Of a stretch of DNA of 64,000 bases, positions 1 to 11,586 are shown one piece after another. A program made the position numbers and the translations under genes. Each line of letters opens with the position of its first letter. The stretch's first letter is position 1. The notes beneath the pieces were generated by a model that did not search any database, was not told the origin of the DNA, and was given only the letters and a program-made list of their open reading frames with translations. Origin of the DNA: Rutstroemia sp. NJR-2017a BVV2 (taxonomy: Eukaryota > Ascomycota > Leotiomycetes > Helotiales > Rutstroemiaceae); NCBI GenBank assembly GCA_002946415.1, contig NJPS01000077.1, positions 248,001 to 312,000 of the forward strand. The letters run 5' to 3'.

Positions 1-238
1 AATTGTCGAGCTTCTGGACAAGGGGCACAGAATCCACTTGCAAGGTAGTTGGACTACCACCCTTCATCAATTCAATCCTGACAGTTCCGGAGTACGTGCT
101 AGGATCCCAGACGATATGCAATGTTTGACCAACTTTAACAATTTGATTTACATATGGGACATACATAGGATCAAAGCCCGCAGTTTGGGCAACGACAGAG
201 GTAGCCAGGGCAGCAACGGCGACGAAGAAGTGACGCAT
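1..238 (-). CDS. Kre9/KNH-like secreted cell wall protein (5' part only)
   Basis: The reverse strand opens at 238 with ATG and stays open to the window edge (79 residues seen, no stop). The first 18 residues (MRHFFVAVAALATSVVAQ) form a good signal peptide ending in the usual fungal VVAQ cleavage context. The mature part has the beta-sandwich start typical of the fungal Kre9/Knh1 N-terminal family: a G-Q-T-L-x-I-x-W-D-P motif near residues 37-47, followed by VRIELMKGG. Such proteins are usually secreted, Ser/Thr-rich and often GPI-anchored, and act in cell wall assembly. The C-terminal part is outside the window, so the anchor cannot be checked. The gene diverges from the TFIIF gene, with about 0.9 kb between the two starts. 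Family assignment is by recognition of the pattern, not by search. Confidence 0.75.
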   Translation of the reverse strand, partial: MRHFFVAVAALATSVVAQTAGFDPMYVPYVNQIVKVGQTLHIVWDPSTYSGTVRIELMKGGSPTTLQVDSVPLVQKLDN

Positions 239-1164
239 TTTGGATGATTTTTGTCGGTCGCGGAGGTTCAAAGAACGGTTATATTGAGTGACCAAAAAAT
301 GAATAGAGATGAAAGAAGGAAGCAAAGTGGGAAGTACTGTGTACGATGAGTGTTTGTGGATATCGAGAGCAATTGAAATAGCATGAATATGCTACTTATA
401 GCCCTGTGGTGAGTACTGAAAGAGAGTGTTAGAATGGCCAGTGTAAGCTGAATCCTAAAGGCCTCCAGGAATGAAAAGGTGGACGAAGTTGAGGCTATTC
501 CCACTTAATGAGCGTTTAGTTGAGTGAGCGAGTCTGTCGTGTAATATCGTGTAACTGCTCTGTCTCGTCTGTAGATGTAGATATATGGGAAAGAAGCTTT
601 GGCTATTTCCTCTAAGCTTGTCTTCCTTCTAAGTTCTCTCAGCCTCTCTACCGTAGATTGAGTGAGCCTTGTCCACCAGTGGTCCAGCGTCCGGCCTTTG
701 TCATGATGGTTTTGATAGGACGGACTAACCCATTATGGGCTAGCTTAGTCGCGGCAACGGTTCATGTTCATTGTCATTGAAGATATCCGCTGCCCGGTAC
801 AGTACTAGCCATTCACTCTCACAAAGCAACCTTTGAATGCCAAAGAGACCAAACAATCTGCTGCACAAGGAAAAGAGGAATAAGGGATAAGAGTTGTGCT
901 ACCTTAGATTTTCTATCCATCAAGAATCAAAGAATACTACCAACACCGTCGCGAGCCACCCTGTTGGCGAAATATAAATCTCTTTTGTTCTGACGACAAG
1001 GCAACAGCGCCAACTGTTCTACGACTGAAATCTAATTGATTTTGATGAAAACGATCGATTCCAAAGCTCAAGTCCTGCATAATTCGCACTTCGTCTGACC
1101 GTCATCTTTTCCGAGGGCGTCCTTGAAGCAATAGGGTTGGCGCTTCTTCGACAAATCCTTCGTC
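239..1164. other. Shared upstream region between two divergent genes
   Basis: About 0.93 kb between the divergent starts of the KNH-like gene and the TFIIF gene. Short ORFs on the minus strand here lack family features and look like chance. No tRNA, repeat or further gene was seen. Confidence 0.5.
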
Positions 1165-3480
1165 ATGAGCGACTCGCCTTCTGCTATGTCGAATGGACGA
1201 ACGCCGACACCAACACCCAACAGCGGCGGCGGCCCGCAGTATACGCGCAAACCGAAACCGGCTGATCCTTTGCGGCCGCGAAAGAAACCTATTCGCAGAC
1301 CGAACATAAACCCAAAGCCTGCAAGCGCAAACCTACCAACAAATCCCACCGGCTTGATAGCAGCTAACAGACCCAATGGCCCGACCCCGCACATCGATCT
1401 CTCTTCACAAAGAGGGCCAGGCGCACGAGGCCCGGTTCCAATCAATGGAAATGCTACTCCAAACCTTGCCCCGCAAGCACAAGGTGGTTGGACAAATCCG
1501 CCAAAGGGAGAATATCAAGATTACCCGCTGTTCACCACCAGACGCGCACTACGTGATGGCATAAGATATCATGCAATGAGATTTGCCGCGAAGAGGGAAA
1601 TTGATCCTACCAACCAAGATGAATTCACGCGCCCTATTTCACTTCATCGTAGAGATCCTAGGCAGCCACCCCCCGGCAAAGTGTTTAAGGACGAAGACGT
1701 GCCCATGGAGGACCCGGTCGATTCCAAAGAACGGGAGAAGCAAGAAATCTTGAAGGCCGAGAAGGAAGCGCGCAAAGCAGCAGACCAAGCGCAAATTGCA
1801 CCGACCGGCAACAATGCTTCAAGCGCAGCCGCTAAAAAGGCGCAGGCATTTCGAAACGAGAAAACAACCCAAGTGTATCATCTCGATAAAACCGAAGCCG
1901 AAAAGAAGCAATCGGATCTTCGATATGAAGAAGCTTTGCCGTGGCACTTGGAGGATGCGGACAATAAGAATACCTGGGTTGGTAACTACGAGAGTGCGTT
2001 GTCTGAAGTCAATGTCGTCATGTTTACCGAAAATGGAGTTTTCAAGATGATGCCCGTCGAAAAATGGTATAAGTTTACATCTAAGAGCAAATTCAACACA
2101 CTTAGTATTGAAGAGGCAGAGGCTATGATGAACAAAAAGCATAAGGAATCCAGATGGGCATTAAAAACCCAAGAGAAGCAAGCAGCGGAGCGAGCAATCC
2201 AAGAAGGTCGTAAACAGCTAAACGGTCTTTTCACTGTCAAGACAGAAAGTGCAAGTTTCAAAGGGTCGAGCAGGAATGAAACCAGAGATATTGATGAATT
2301 GGACTTTGATAACGACGAGCTGTTCCAGGATGATGATGAACTACCTACCGTAGAGCCAGATAGGGATGAGGATACAAAAGACGCACTTGAGAGAATCAAG
2401 CAAGATCAGAGAGGTGCTAATTTGTTTGGTGAGGCGGACGAGGAAAGTATTGAAAAGGACTTCATCAAACAAGAGCAAGAAGAAGAGGCAAAGAAGAAGT
2501 TTGGAAAGGGTGTCAAGAAGGCTTTGTATAAGCGTGAGAAGAATTACATCTATGACAGTGACTCCAGCAATCCATATGCTTCTTCGGACGTATGTATTCT
2601 ACCAAGGTTTATATCTTTCATACTAACGACATACAGAGCGAAGATGACACGTCGGATGAGGAAAAACAGAAAGAAATCGACAAGCGGAAGGATGAAGAAG
2701 CCAAGGCCAAGGCAAAGGGCGAAACTAAACCTTCAGGCACTACATCCAAGGGTAACAATACACCTTCTGGACGGCCTAAACATACCGATCCTCTTAAGAA
2801 ATCCAAGAAGCGACCTGCATCTCCCAATCAATCCGAGTCTAGCGGGAATGAGTCTTCGAGAAAGAAGCACAAGAAGAATCGTCTTCCTGCATCCCAACCC
2901 ACTGGTACTTCCACGCCCCTCCCCGGTTCAAGACCAATGTCCCCCGTTCCATCTACTCAACCACTTCCAGGTCAACCCCAAAGAAACCCCTCAGGAATCG
3001 GCTCCAACAGTCCCAATCCTCAAGGTGCGACAAGTGACGGCGAAGCCACAGGAGGCGAGATGTCGGACGGAGCCGGTGGGAAGAAAAAGAAGAAGATGAT
3101 CCTCCGGATTGGTGGTTCGCCCAATACTTCTCGACCAGCTAGTCCGGCTCCCGGTAGAGCTGGCTCGGCAGGAGCGGATAGTCGTAGTGGAACTCCCGTT
3201 CAAGCACCTGGTAAGCACTATATATATTTATTATTAAATATGATTGTTATGCTAATTCCGACACACAGCCGCATCCAGAGCCCCTGGTGTTGGTCCAATT
3301 CAAGCCCATGAAATCGCCGCAGCTCTTCCAGCAACCGGTATCTCCATTGCAGTTCTACTTAGGCAGTTCCGTGGTAGAGTCGGTGATGCACCAGATCAGA
3401 CTACTAAAAGTGACCTTCTGAAATTGGTCAAGGAAAACTCTCAATATGGCTCTGATAAGTTGCTAAGACCCAAAGTTTAA
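1165..3480 (+). CDS. Transcription initiation factor IIF subunit alpha (RAP74/Tfg1)
   Basis: Three exons: 1165-2589, 2637-3210 and 3269-3480, giving 736 residues. The introns are 47 and 58 nt; the first has a TACTAAC branch point. TFIIF alpha joins RNA polymerase II in the preinitiation complex and also influences elongation. Visible features in order: a Pro-rich basic N-terminus; the conserved TFIIF core with YPLFTTRRALRDGI near residue 120, then LPWHLEDADNKNTWVGNYE and the nearby VVMFTENGVFKMMPVEKWYKF; an acidic and Lys-rich charged middle; and a C-terminal winged helix of about 70 residues (HEIAAALPATGISIAVLLRQ onward), the part that in other species contacts the FCP1 phosphatase. Reading through intron 1 gives a 644-residue product that loses the winged helix, so splicing is needed. 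The start is the first ATG of the frame. Confidence 0.93.
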
Positions 3481-4005
3481 ATGTTAGCGGGTTTTTCTCA
3501 AATAGTCGTGGATGGTTATAGAAAAGGCGCAGAATGAATTACAATATGCGAGGAATGAGACGAGCTGCACCGAGCCATGATAACAAAATGACAGAAAGGA
3601 AAAGAAACGTATGATGCGAATGGACGATGGAAAGACACAGAGCACAAACAAATCAAAAGGACGTGATCGGTTTTATGCGCATGGCTAGATGATTGGATGG
3701 AGCCGAAGAAGAATAATAAGTATGACGAGATTTTCTTCAAGTGATATTGCTGCGTAGGAATTACCACATAGATCTTGGGATAGCGTTCAAGGAAGGTTGT
3801 ACCAATAAGCACAATGAATACGTTGACTATCGTTCTCTGTATTTTCCTTTACGTGATTGTGATATATGCTTCCAATTTTGGTGTCATTAATAATATCATC
3901 TTTCTGAATGTTATCTTCCCATCGAAGCTTCGTAGAGATGGCGAGACAGCCCAATTATAATGCTACATTGCGACCAAGAACCGCCAGCCATCTGCTATAT
4001 TATAC
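3481..4005. other. Convergent 3' intergenic region
   Basis: This 525-bp stretch lies between the 3' ends of the TFIIF and BUD13 genes. It is AT-rich. I see no coding frame or RNA gene in it. Confidence 0.5.
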
Positions 4006-5001
4006 CTACTCATCCATCTGCCATTGGAAGTCCAACTCCTTATTCCTATTCCTCCTATTCTCCCCCTTAAACCTCTCCGCCTCCCACCCATTCCCTCTAT
4101 CCACCCCATCCCACCTATGCCCCGGGCGTATCCCATACCTGTTCGGCGGCGCCGCACCCTTATACAACGGCTTCCCACTAACCGACTTCCCCTTCCCCTC
4201 CCCACGCACCAAAAACGCCAACGCAGGATCATCCCACCGATCCCTCTGCTTCAACTCCTCGTTCATCTCGACATCATCCACGCCCCTCGCCACCGTCATA
4301 TACTTCGCCTCATCCAGATCCTCTCTCCGCTTCGCCCGCGCAGCTAATTGCACATCACCTTTTTGCTTCTCCAACTCCTCGGCTTCCTCGCGTGCTTTTT
4401 CATCCAGCTCACGTTTCGCTTCGTTTCGTCGCATGGAAATATCAATACGTCGACCCGTCGCGTCACGGTATACTGTTTCTTCAGTACTCCCCTTCTTCTT
4501 CCCCTTCGCACCCCCGCTCTCCCTCTCCCACTGCAACGCCTCTTCCCGTCTCCGCTTCTCCATCTGCGCTGACACCGCCGCCGCGCTCTGCAGCCCCGCA
4601 TGCGTGCCATCGCCCATCTTCACCACTCCATCGTCCTCAAAAACCGGCTCTTCGTCCGCGTGCAGCGCAGCGCTGTTTTCCGCTGCCGCTTGCTGGATTA
4701 TGCGGTCTGCGGCAGCATCTTCATCTCTGGGCTGCAGCGCGGGGACACCGACGGTTTTCCAGGCGGATTTTTTGGCTTTCCGGAACTCGGCGGATGTGCT
4801 GGAGGATATGATGGGCGTGTCGTCATCGTCGGGTTGTGCCGAGCTGGTGTTGGTCCAGCCGGGGGCGTCGTCGTCGGCGATTATGAGACCCGAGGGGGGG
4901 TTTGACGCGGAAGCGTGTTTGCGCTTGCGCTTTTTGCTGGGGTTGGGAGAGTTGTTGGAGGCGGTGAGATATTTTTCGGCGAGGTAGGAGGAGAGGGACA
5001 T
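4006..5001 (-). CDS. Pre-mRNA-splicing factor BUD13/CWC26
   Basis: A single exon of 331 residues. BUD13 is a subunit of the RES (retention and splicing) complex that joins the activated spliceosome in the nucleus. Evidence: the N-terminal MSLSSYLAEKYLTA motif typical of the family; a basic KKRKRK patch near residue 25; a Glu/Arg/Lys-rich coiled-coil middle with the conserved TVYRDATGRRID motif; and the C-terminal signature NRYGIRPGHRWDGVDRGNG, ending in QWQMDE. The frame is open for another 65 codons upstream to 5196, but the family N-terminus begins at MSLSSYLAEKY, so the ATG at 5001 was chosen. The locus is unusually GC-rich at its 3' end, so long open frames on the opposite strand are shadows. 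Confidence 0.92.
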   Translation of the reverse strand: MSLSSYLAEKYLTASNNSPNPSKKRKRKHASASNPPSGLIIADDDAPGWTNTSSAQPDDDDTPIISSSTSAEFRKAKKSAWKTVGVPALQPRDEDAAADRIIQQAAAENSAALHADEEPVFEDDGVVKMGDGTHAGLQSAAAVSAQMEKRRREEALQWERESGGAKGKKKGSTEETVYRDATGRRIDISMRRNEAKRELDEKAREEAEELEKQKGDVQLAARAKRREDLDEAKYMTVARGVDDVEMNEELKQRDRWDDPALAFLVRGEGKGKSVSGKPLYKGAAPPNRYGIRPGHRWDGVDRGNGWEAERFKGENRRNRNKELDFQWQMDE

Positions 5002-6470
5002 TATTGTGATAAGAGGGTGGAGAGGTGTTTCAATAGATGGGTGTTTGGTTTGGGTAATTGAGTCCGTCTCCGTGTAGAATCCTGCCTCGATATGTCGTAT
5101 TGAGACGAACAGTGCAAGGCTGAGAATAAACTTCGGCGTATGCGGCGCTAAGTCCGCTTCGCGAATGGCAGTCAGCGATGAATTAGGTAAGGGCATTTGC
5201 CGAGGCTAGCTTGATTTGGATTCATGGGAAATACGCTTGCTGAATTATGGGATTTGTGGAACGAATGCAGATCACAACTTTCAGGAAATTCAAGGGGCTT
5301 CTACCAAGGAGAGAACGGCAAGAGATACTCTACAGAGTAATCTGCGGAAAAAGATTTCTATTATTGGATTGTTTGCAGAGCCTCTGAATCCACAGTCTGT
5401 AGAACCTCCTCTTTGAATCCATCGAAGAAAATTGGCTCGATGAACCGCGTACCCCAATGCATCATGCGACTCCATATTGTACGCGGAAAACTATCATGAT
5501 CGTCATTGAAGCGCTCATCACTCACTGCATTCGCAATACCAGCCAGCGTATGGTACGGTCTAGATATCGAGGATCGAAATGGCTTCATTGAGAAGAGGGT
5601 TCGCTCCAGCATTGCCCGGAGATAGAGACTCAGTGGTCTCGAGTCTCGACTTCTTCAATACTTCGTAGAGGAATTCCGTACCGACCAACTGACTCGCAAC
5701 TACCGAAATATGGCTCGTGCCGCACCAGAATTGGCATCGTGAGCTTAGCTCTCAGGAGCACCACTTCCAATTGCAGAAGGCTAGGTCGAATTCGTTAAAG
5801 GGGATCGTGCGTTCCTGGTACAAAGGACCCATACATGTCGATCAATAGCTTGGTCTATGGGTCCAACTAGGTTGGAATCTCTGAATTGTTCTGTTTGCCG
5901 TTCTTCGTTGTTTGCCGTACAGCCACAGCTCTCTTCATGCCATATCCATCGTATCCGTTGTATCCATTGTACTCGGACGGTACGACTTCGGACGGTGGTT
6001 TGGCTGTATCATAGTGCTACCGGTATGTGAAGCTTGATTCTATGCATTGCCCAATGAAAAAGCAACTTCGTACTGTCGAGGCGATCATAACGGTGTGGTA
6101 TCGACCGGGGGAGCTGCGAGCTTATTTCGAAATAGGGATGAGAAGTGATTTTGCCAAGGCTGAAAGCATTTCGAGAAAGACAATTTCATTTCGGAAACAA
6201 ATCAACTTTCCTCCTTAGATACGATCTTCGTTATAGCTTCAAATCTCATCCCCACCTTAGTAATTCGATATCAGGGGTGGCAATGTTCCATTAAGATGTC
6301 TTTATAAGAGACGATCCTCTGTACATCAACAAGACATTCTTACTCCGTGCTTTGCATCTCTATCACTCTTTTACTTTATAGTCCTCTTCAGGGCAATTAC
6401 TTTCCTTTTGTTTTCTTTCGAAATACAAATCATTCATTCTTTATTTGCAAATATCTTTATCTCTAAACTT
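5002..6470. other. Intergenic region with a coding remnant and the promoter of the GPI-protein gene
   Basis: Apart from the minus-strand remnant at 5361-5757 described separately, I see no gene in this 1.5-kb stretch. The pyrimidine-rich segment at about 6340-6470, rich in CTCT and TTTC, looks like the promoter and 5' leader of the GPI-anchored protein gene. Confidence 0.4.
5361..5757 (-). pseudogene. Probable remnant of a protein-coding gene, family unknown
   Basis: Two overlapping minus-strand frames look protein-like. One is open without an ATG from about 5757 to its stop at 5560-5562 and includes the stretch CQFWCGTSHISVVASQ and then LYEVLKK. The other is open to its stop at 5361 and includes MLERTLFSMKPFRSS and SFPRTIWSRMMHWGTRFIEP. 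Their residue composition is better than expected for noise, yet I could not join them with clear splice signals, and no good start codon lies upstream. I do not recognise a family. It could be a frameshifted gene relic or a short multi-exon gene whose splicing I misread. Confidence 0.3.
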
Positions 6471-9400
6471 ATGTTTCCCAAATCTTTGGGGACAGCCCTC
6501 TTGGGGGCTGCCCTTGCTACAAATGTTATCGCGCAAGATGCCTCGCTCGCGACAAGACACTCCTCCGGAACACAACTCTGCAGTCATGATATTGGCTGCT
6601 CTCGTCAAAGCAGTGTCATGATCGACACGTAAGTTTTATTGGTCCTTGGGTGGAAAACGAATGCTAACAGTTTTGTAGCCGAGCTGATGTCGAGTTGGAT
6701 GTTTTCGGTCTGCTCTCTCTCGGAGGCAGCGTTGGCGTGGATATCGGTCTTGCTACCGGAGTCAAGATTGAGTGTGTTGACTGTCGAACCTGGGGTACTG
6801 CTGTTATCACCAACACAGTCGCCACCATTGAGAACAACCTTTTGGGGGGACTTGTGAACATCCTAACAAACCCCGCTGAGCTTGTTCGCGAATACGCCCA
6901 ATTGGAGGCTCTTATCTCTTTGGAAGAGGTTGGAGGTCACATCGAGTTGGATATCTTCGCCGCCGAGGCTGCTACCTATACCTTCAATGTCTTTGAGGCT
7001 GGTCTTATCAGTGACATTGAAATCCTGAGCATCATCGACCTTGGTATTAATGTCTTCCTTGACTTGGTTATCTCCGTTGAGGCCGGTCTTGATCTGTCTG
7101 CTGGTTTCGAGTTCTCTTTCCCTGAAGGTGCCTCATTCGTCGTTGACTTGTTGAGCGGTGTCATCTCCAACCACGACTTCACTGGTGCCGTCATGAACGA
7201 CCTACCAATCGTCGTTCTTGCCGGTGAGGCTGAGTTGAAGGCTGCTCTTCGCATGAGAGTCGAGGTTGGAACCAAGTTGACTCTGCCTATCTCAACTGTT
7301 GAGTTCGAGTTCGCCGCTTTCGCCGATCTTCTCGAATACTCTACCGTCATTGCTACCACCGATTCTTGCCCTCTTCACATCTCCGGAGGTGTTGATGTCA
7401 GCCTTGGTGCTATCGCTCAGTTGGCTGTTGACCTCGACTTCGCTTCCTTCTCTCTTGCTCCTTCTGCCGTCGTTAACATTCTTAACGTTGACCTCCCAAC
7501 GATCTGCACAACTCGACCAGCAACAATCACCCCTCTTGCACGTCTTGGCAGCGGTACTAGCGTTGTTAGCGGAGCCTCTACATCGGTTACATCCATCGTT
7601 ATAAGCGACCTTCCTTCGGCTTCCGCATCTGTCCCAGGAGTTTCCGCAGCTCTCCCAACTGGATCTCTCCCAGATGCTTCCGGATCCATTATTGGCATCA
7701 CTTCTCCATCTGACGTCTCAGTTTCTGGTGCTCCAATTCCAAGTGCTGGATCTGTCACTGGACCGTTCGTCAACTCTACTCTCCCAAGTGGAACTGGTGC
7801 CGACTCTGGATTGGAAAGCAACCCAACCATCACCTCCGCAGCCTCATTGACCACCTCTACCGTCTATGCTACTCAAGTCAGCACCATCACCAGCTGTGCC
7901 GCTAACGTTCTCCACTGCCCAGCAAGCATGACTGGTACCACCGTTGTCACCCAAACTGTCGTTCAATACACCACCGTTTGCCCGGTTGCCGAAGCCGAGT
8001 CATCTGCTGCCCTTGCTAGCGCCGCTGGATCGACCCCTCTTCCAGCATTCACCACAACTAGCTCGTCAGTCCAAGTTGCTCCATCTTCGATCACACCAAA
8101 GGTCACTCTTACTCCAGTTGCCGTCACCAGCACCTCTACCATCCAAGTTGCATCTTCGGCTGAGGGCGTTGCTATCACCCCAAGTGCCCCGGCCAGCGGA
8201 TCTATGGCCTCAGTCACCGGAAGCTCTCCATCAGTTGGCTCAAGCGCCTCGGCCTCATCCCTAGCTCAAGGATCTGGATCTGCCCCAGCTTCATCTGCCG
8301 TAACTGACTCTGGAGTTGTTGGATCAAGCCCAAGCTCCGTCGTTGCCTCTTCTCCATTGGCCTCGTCCTCAGCTGCCTCCGTCCTAGTCTCTGGTAACTC
8401 TGGATCAAGTGGAAGCGTCGTTTCATCTGCTGTGTCATCTCCATTGGCCTCATCCCCAGCTGCCGGTAACTCTGGCTCAAGCGGAAGCGTTGTTTCCTCT
8501 GCCGTTTCATCGCCAATTGCCTCTTCTCCAGCCTCTGGATCTGGTAACTCCGGCTCCTCCGGTAACTCTTCTCCAGTTGCCTCATCTCTTTCTCCAGAAG
8601 AGACCTCTGAATCCTCCGGTCTTACCCTCTCATCTGCTTCTCCATCCGTCGGTGCTAGCGGTAGCAAATCCACCGTCACTAGCTTCTCTACTGGTACTTT
8701 GTTCCAAACTAGCACTGTCATCACTCACGGATACACCACCGTCACCGTCGTGCCAGTCCAATCTACCGGCTCCGCTCAACCAGTTAGCCCAGCTGAAGGT
8801 GCTGGATCGTCCGCAGGCTCCGTCGCTCCATCCCCAGCATCTGGATCTTCATCCGTCGCCGTCGGAGTTTCTGGATCTCCAGCTTCGCCATCTGTTATCC
8901 TCAGTGGTTCTTCTCAAAGCGAAGCCGGTGAGGTTTGCGCACCAACTGTGACCGTTACCGCCGCCGCCTACACCATCGTATGTATCCAAGCTTTTTCTCA
9001 AATTGTTCATCATGCTAACAAACTCCAGACTCAAACCCCATCCATCATCACCGTTTACCGCACTGCCTCTGCATCTGGAGTCTCTGCCCCGGCCGATGTT
9101 GCCTCCTCAGCCGTTGATGTCCCAGGTTCTCCAATGAGCTCCGTTGCCGGATCTGCTCCCATTAGCTCGTCCAAGTCTGCTCTCGGCCTCGTGATTTCTC
9201 CATCCAGCGCTGCTATCGCCGGTGAATCATCTGCCCCAGGTGCCTCTGCCCCAGTTGCCTCCGCTCCAGTTGCCTCCGCCCAAATGGCCGGTTCAACCGG
9301 ATCCGCCAACGGCATGCCAGCCGTCGGTGCCTCATCCGCCATCGGAATGTACCCATCAGCCGCCACCGGTATCATCGCCGCCACCGGAAGCCCAAGCAGC

Positions 9401-9673
9401 CCAGCTGGCGTCGCTCCCGGTAGCCCAGCCCCAACCGGCGCTCTCTACCCCATCGGCGCTAACAACGGAACTGCCGCCGCCCCATCTGGAAGCGGTATCC
9501 CAGTCAAGCCCAGCACCATCACCGGCCCAGTCCGCAGCTTCACCTCTGAGCCCACGAATGCTGCTACCACCGGTGCGGTCCCACCGTTGATGATCGCCAC
9601 TGGTAGTGCTGGCCGTCTCGGCGTCTCCATGTCGCTGGTTGCGGGTGTTATGGGTCTTGTTGCTCTTTTGTAA
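6471..9673 (+). CDS. Large Ser/Ala-rich GPI-anchored cell surface protein
   Basis: Three exons: 6471-6628, 6679-8977 and 9029-9673, giving 1033 residues. The ATG at 6471 gives a clean signal peptide (MFPKSLGTALLGAALATNVIAQ); an upstream in-frame ATG at 6408 would bury it. Residues of about 54-330 form a hydrophobic, beta-rich domain with one or two Cys pairs (KIECVDC, then DSCPLHISGG and DLPTICTT). I half-recognise this as a fungal domain of unknown function found on GPI proteins. The rest is low-complexity Ser/Ala/Pro/Gly with imperfect tandem repeats around GNSGSSGSVVSSAVSS (about 8393-8560) and two Thr/Val-rich Cys islands (STITSCAANVLHCP and VCAPTVTVTAAAYTI). The C-terminus (SMSLVAGVMGLVALL) is a GPI-attachment tail. 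The second intron is 51 nt and stop-free, so its retention keeps the frame. The likely place is the outer wall or membrane, in adhesion or shielding, by inference. Confidence 0.82.
8393..8560 (+). repeat. Imperfect tandem repeat in the Ser-rich stalk
   Basis: Within the GPI-anchored protein gene, a unit of roughly 72 nt, encoding GNSGSSGSVVSSAVSSP followed by [LI]ASSPA, occurs twice. A degenerate version, GNSGSSGNSSPVASS, follows. Repeats of this kind vary in copy number between strains in other fungi. Confidence 0.6.
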
Positions 9674-11160
9674 GAGGATGGATGGGTTGGGATGGAACGG
9701 GATGTGTATATGATTGGTGGATCTTGGGTTGTATAGTAATGTAATAATTTATTTAATGCGTGTGCGTGGTGGTGGAGGTGCGATTGCGAGCGGGAGGGGA
9801 TGGATTTGTTTAGGCATTCCTGTTGGCTCTTGGCTCGCGTCGTGTTGTAGTGTAGTTTATGAAATATAATTGACAATTTGTCTAATTAATTCCTGCTTCT
9901 GTGTTAAGATTCTGTGACAATGTGATTCCTTGTGAGCTGAATGAAACGTTTGATTGTCTGGGACTTTGGGATATGATTGTTTTCTATGACCAACTTGGTG
10001 TGAATTGATATTTCATCCTTGAAATACGATTCAAATATTGAATAGCTGAAGAGGCATCCTGGATGCTGTTGATTTTCAAGGACGCTGGTAGAAACTTACA
10101 CTGATCAGATGAACCCAGCCGGTTCCTTGCCAGATACTCTCCGAAAGCTTTTGTAGGATGCTATCCGGTGTCCAGGACTCAAGCTCCCCAGGAGATGAAT
10201 ATACGGCGCGCTGTTGGAGCGAGTGCTCTATCTTCGAGGAAGGTATCACACGGCCTTAACAGAGCAATTAATGAAGATAGAACTTTTCTAAGATCGCAAC
10301 GTCGGAATATTAGATCTACTTTCATTTCTTCATTTGCAGCCTCTTCCATTGTTCACTCAAGGCATATATCATATGAATCAAGAATGAGGCAGAAGTGATC
10401 GAATTGCCTATCTAACTAAATACATGGGAATCACTTCTTTATAGTGAAAGAAGGATCGATTAACCATGCTATATTCAGCATACTAGACCATCCTATAGTT
10501 GTCGTCTCATTTCCATCCCGTAGAGGCTGAATTTTGAGAAAAGGTCGTCCGCCAGCTCGTAAGTCATCATCAGTCCAGTTTCTGGATCCTGGTAATAGTA
10601 ATTGGCAGTTGGTGAGACCGTGAGTTGGTGATCGGTGGAAGGTTTAAATAGACACACAGTGTCCAGAGAATATTCAAACCTCTTGTATATCACACTTCGT
10701 ATGGGTATGTATACACTTTAGGTTGATCAGGTCTGATTGAGCGAAAAGATCAGGTGGAGGCAGAAGGCCTGGTGGAGGCAGGTGGTGGTAGTAGTCCCGG
10801 TGGAGGTCGGCCAACCCGGGAGAATAATGGAGACCTGGATGTTTGGGCAATGAATGGAATAATCCAGGTAAATGTCCTCTGCGGGGCAGAAATAACAGAA
10901 CAAAACAATGCCCAAGAGAGAATTGGACAATAAGAATATCACAATGTCTGAAGTTCTTTGAAACATTCTGGATACCAGAAAGAGCAAGTCTCGAAGGCAG
11001 TAGGGGGAAGATTGTCGGAATATAACCTGGAAGTCAATTGAATATACGATACAATGAGTAATGGGGAAGGCATGGACATACCACGTGGTGATGAAGTGGG
11101 TATCGGTCCAACGCTGCTTGTAATAATCTAACTCAACCTCCCCTCGTCTGCGACCCCAAC
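9674..11160. other. Intergenic region, no supported gene
   Basis: This 1.5-kb stretch holds only short frames. One minus-strand frame at 10493-10693 ends in a protein-like stretch (DPETGLMMTYELADDLFSKF), but it has no recognisable family. A GGTGGAGGCAG-like purine repeat lies at about 10752-10817. Confidence 0.4.
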
Positions 11161-11586
11161 ATGACCCCCCTACAGCTCCAACAAATCGCCCAACGCGCCC
11201 TATCCCAAATCCCCGCCGCACCAGCACCAGCACCAGCCGCAGCACCAAAACCCAAAATCATCCTACACTACCGCAAGCCCGTCGACCAGCCCAAGCCCAA
11301 GCCTAAAATCATCCTGCACCACCGAGTCAACAAGGCGAAAATTATTCTCCGACACAATCCTCACAAAGACGACGATAATGAAAGAGATATCATTATCGAA
11401 CGGATTGGTGATACGAGACGGGTTAAACCTAACATTCGAATCCTTGCACGATGGCTCCCAGCACTGCCAGCGTTGAAGCTCCTATCCTGCATGTTGAAGA
11501 TGCTCAGTGAATTTGGACTTGACTCCGGAGCCTCTGCCTGGACAAATGGTACATATGGAAGGAGCATAGCCGCGTTCCGCGGCTAA
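11161..11586 (+). CDS. Small hypothetical protein with three KIIL-type repeats
   Basis: A single 141-residue frame from ATG 11161, family not recognised. The first 65 codons are C-rich at third positions, unlike the flanking DNA, which suggests real coding. After a Gln-rich start (MTPLQLQQIAQRALSQIP) and an Ala/Pro run comes a basic motif repeated three times: PKIILHYRKP, PKIILHHRV and AKIILRHNP (residues of about 32-60). An acidic patch, HKDDDNERD, follows. The part after about residue 75 reads less convincingly and may belong to another frame or an intron. No signal peptide or membrane segment is visible. Confidence 0.45.
   Translation: MTPLQLQQIAQRALSQIPAAPAPAPAAAPKPKIILHYRKPVDQPKPKPKIILHHRVNKAKIILRHNPHKDDDNERDIIIERIGDTRRVKPNIRILARWLPALPALKLLSCMLKMLSEFGLDSGASAWTNGTYGRSIAAFRG

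Noticed and set aside
3908..4987. 359-codon plus-strand frame
   Set aside because: Antisense shadow of BUD13, created by its GC-rich codons; Ser/Phe-rich composition without motifs.
8266..8724. 152-codon minus-strand frame rich in Glu and Pro
   Set aside because: Complement of the Ser-rich repeat of the GPI-anchored protein gene.
10727..11248. 173-codon minus-strand frame
   Set aside because: It is antisense to the KIIL-repeat ORF and to a purine repeat, and has low-complexity Val/Arg/Gly composition.
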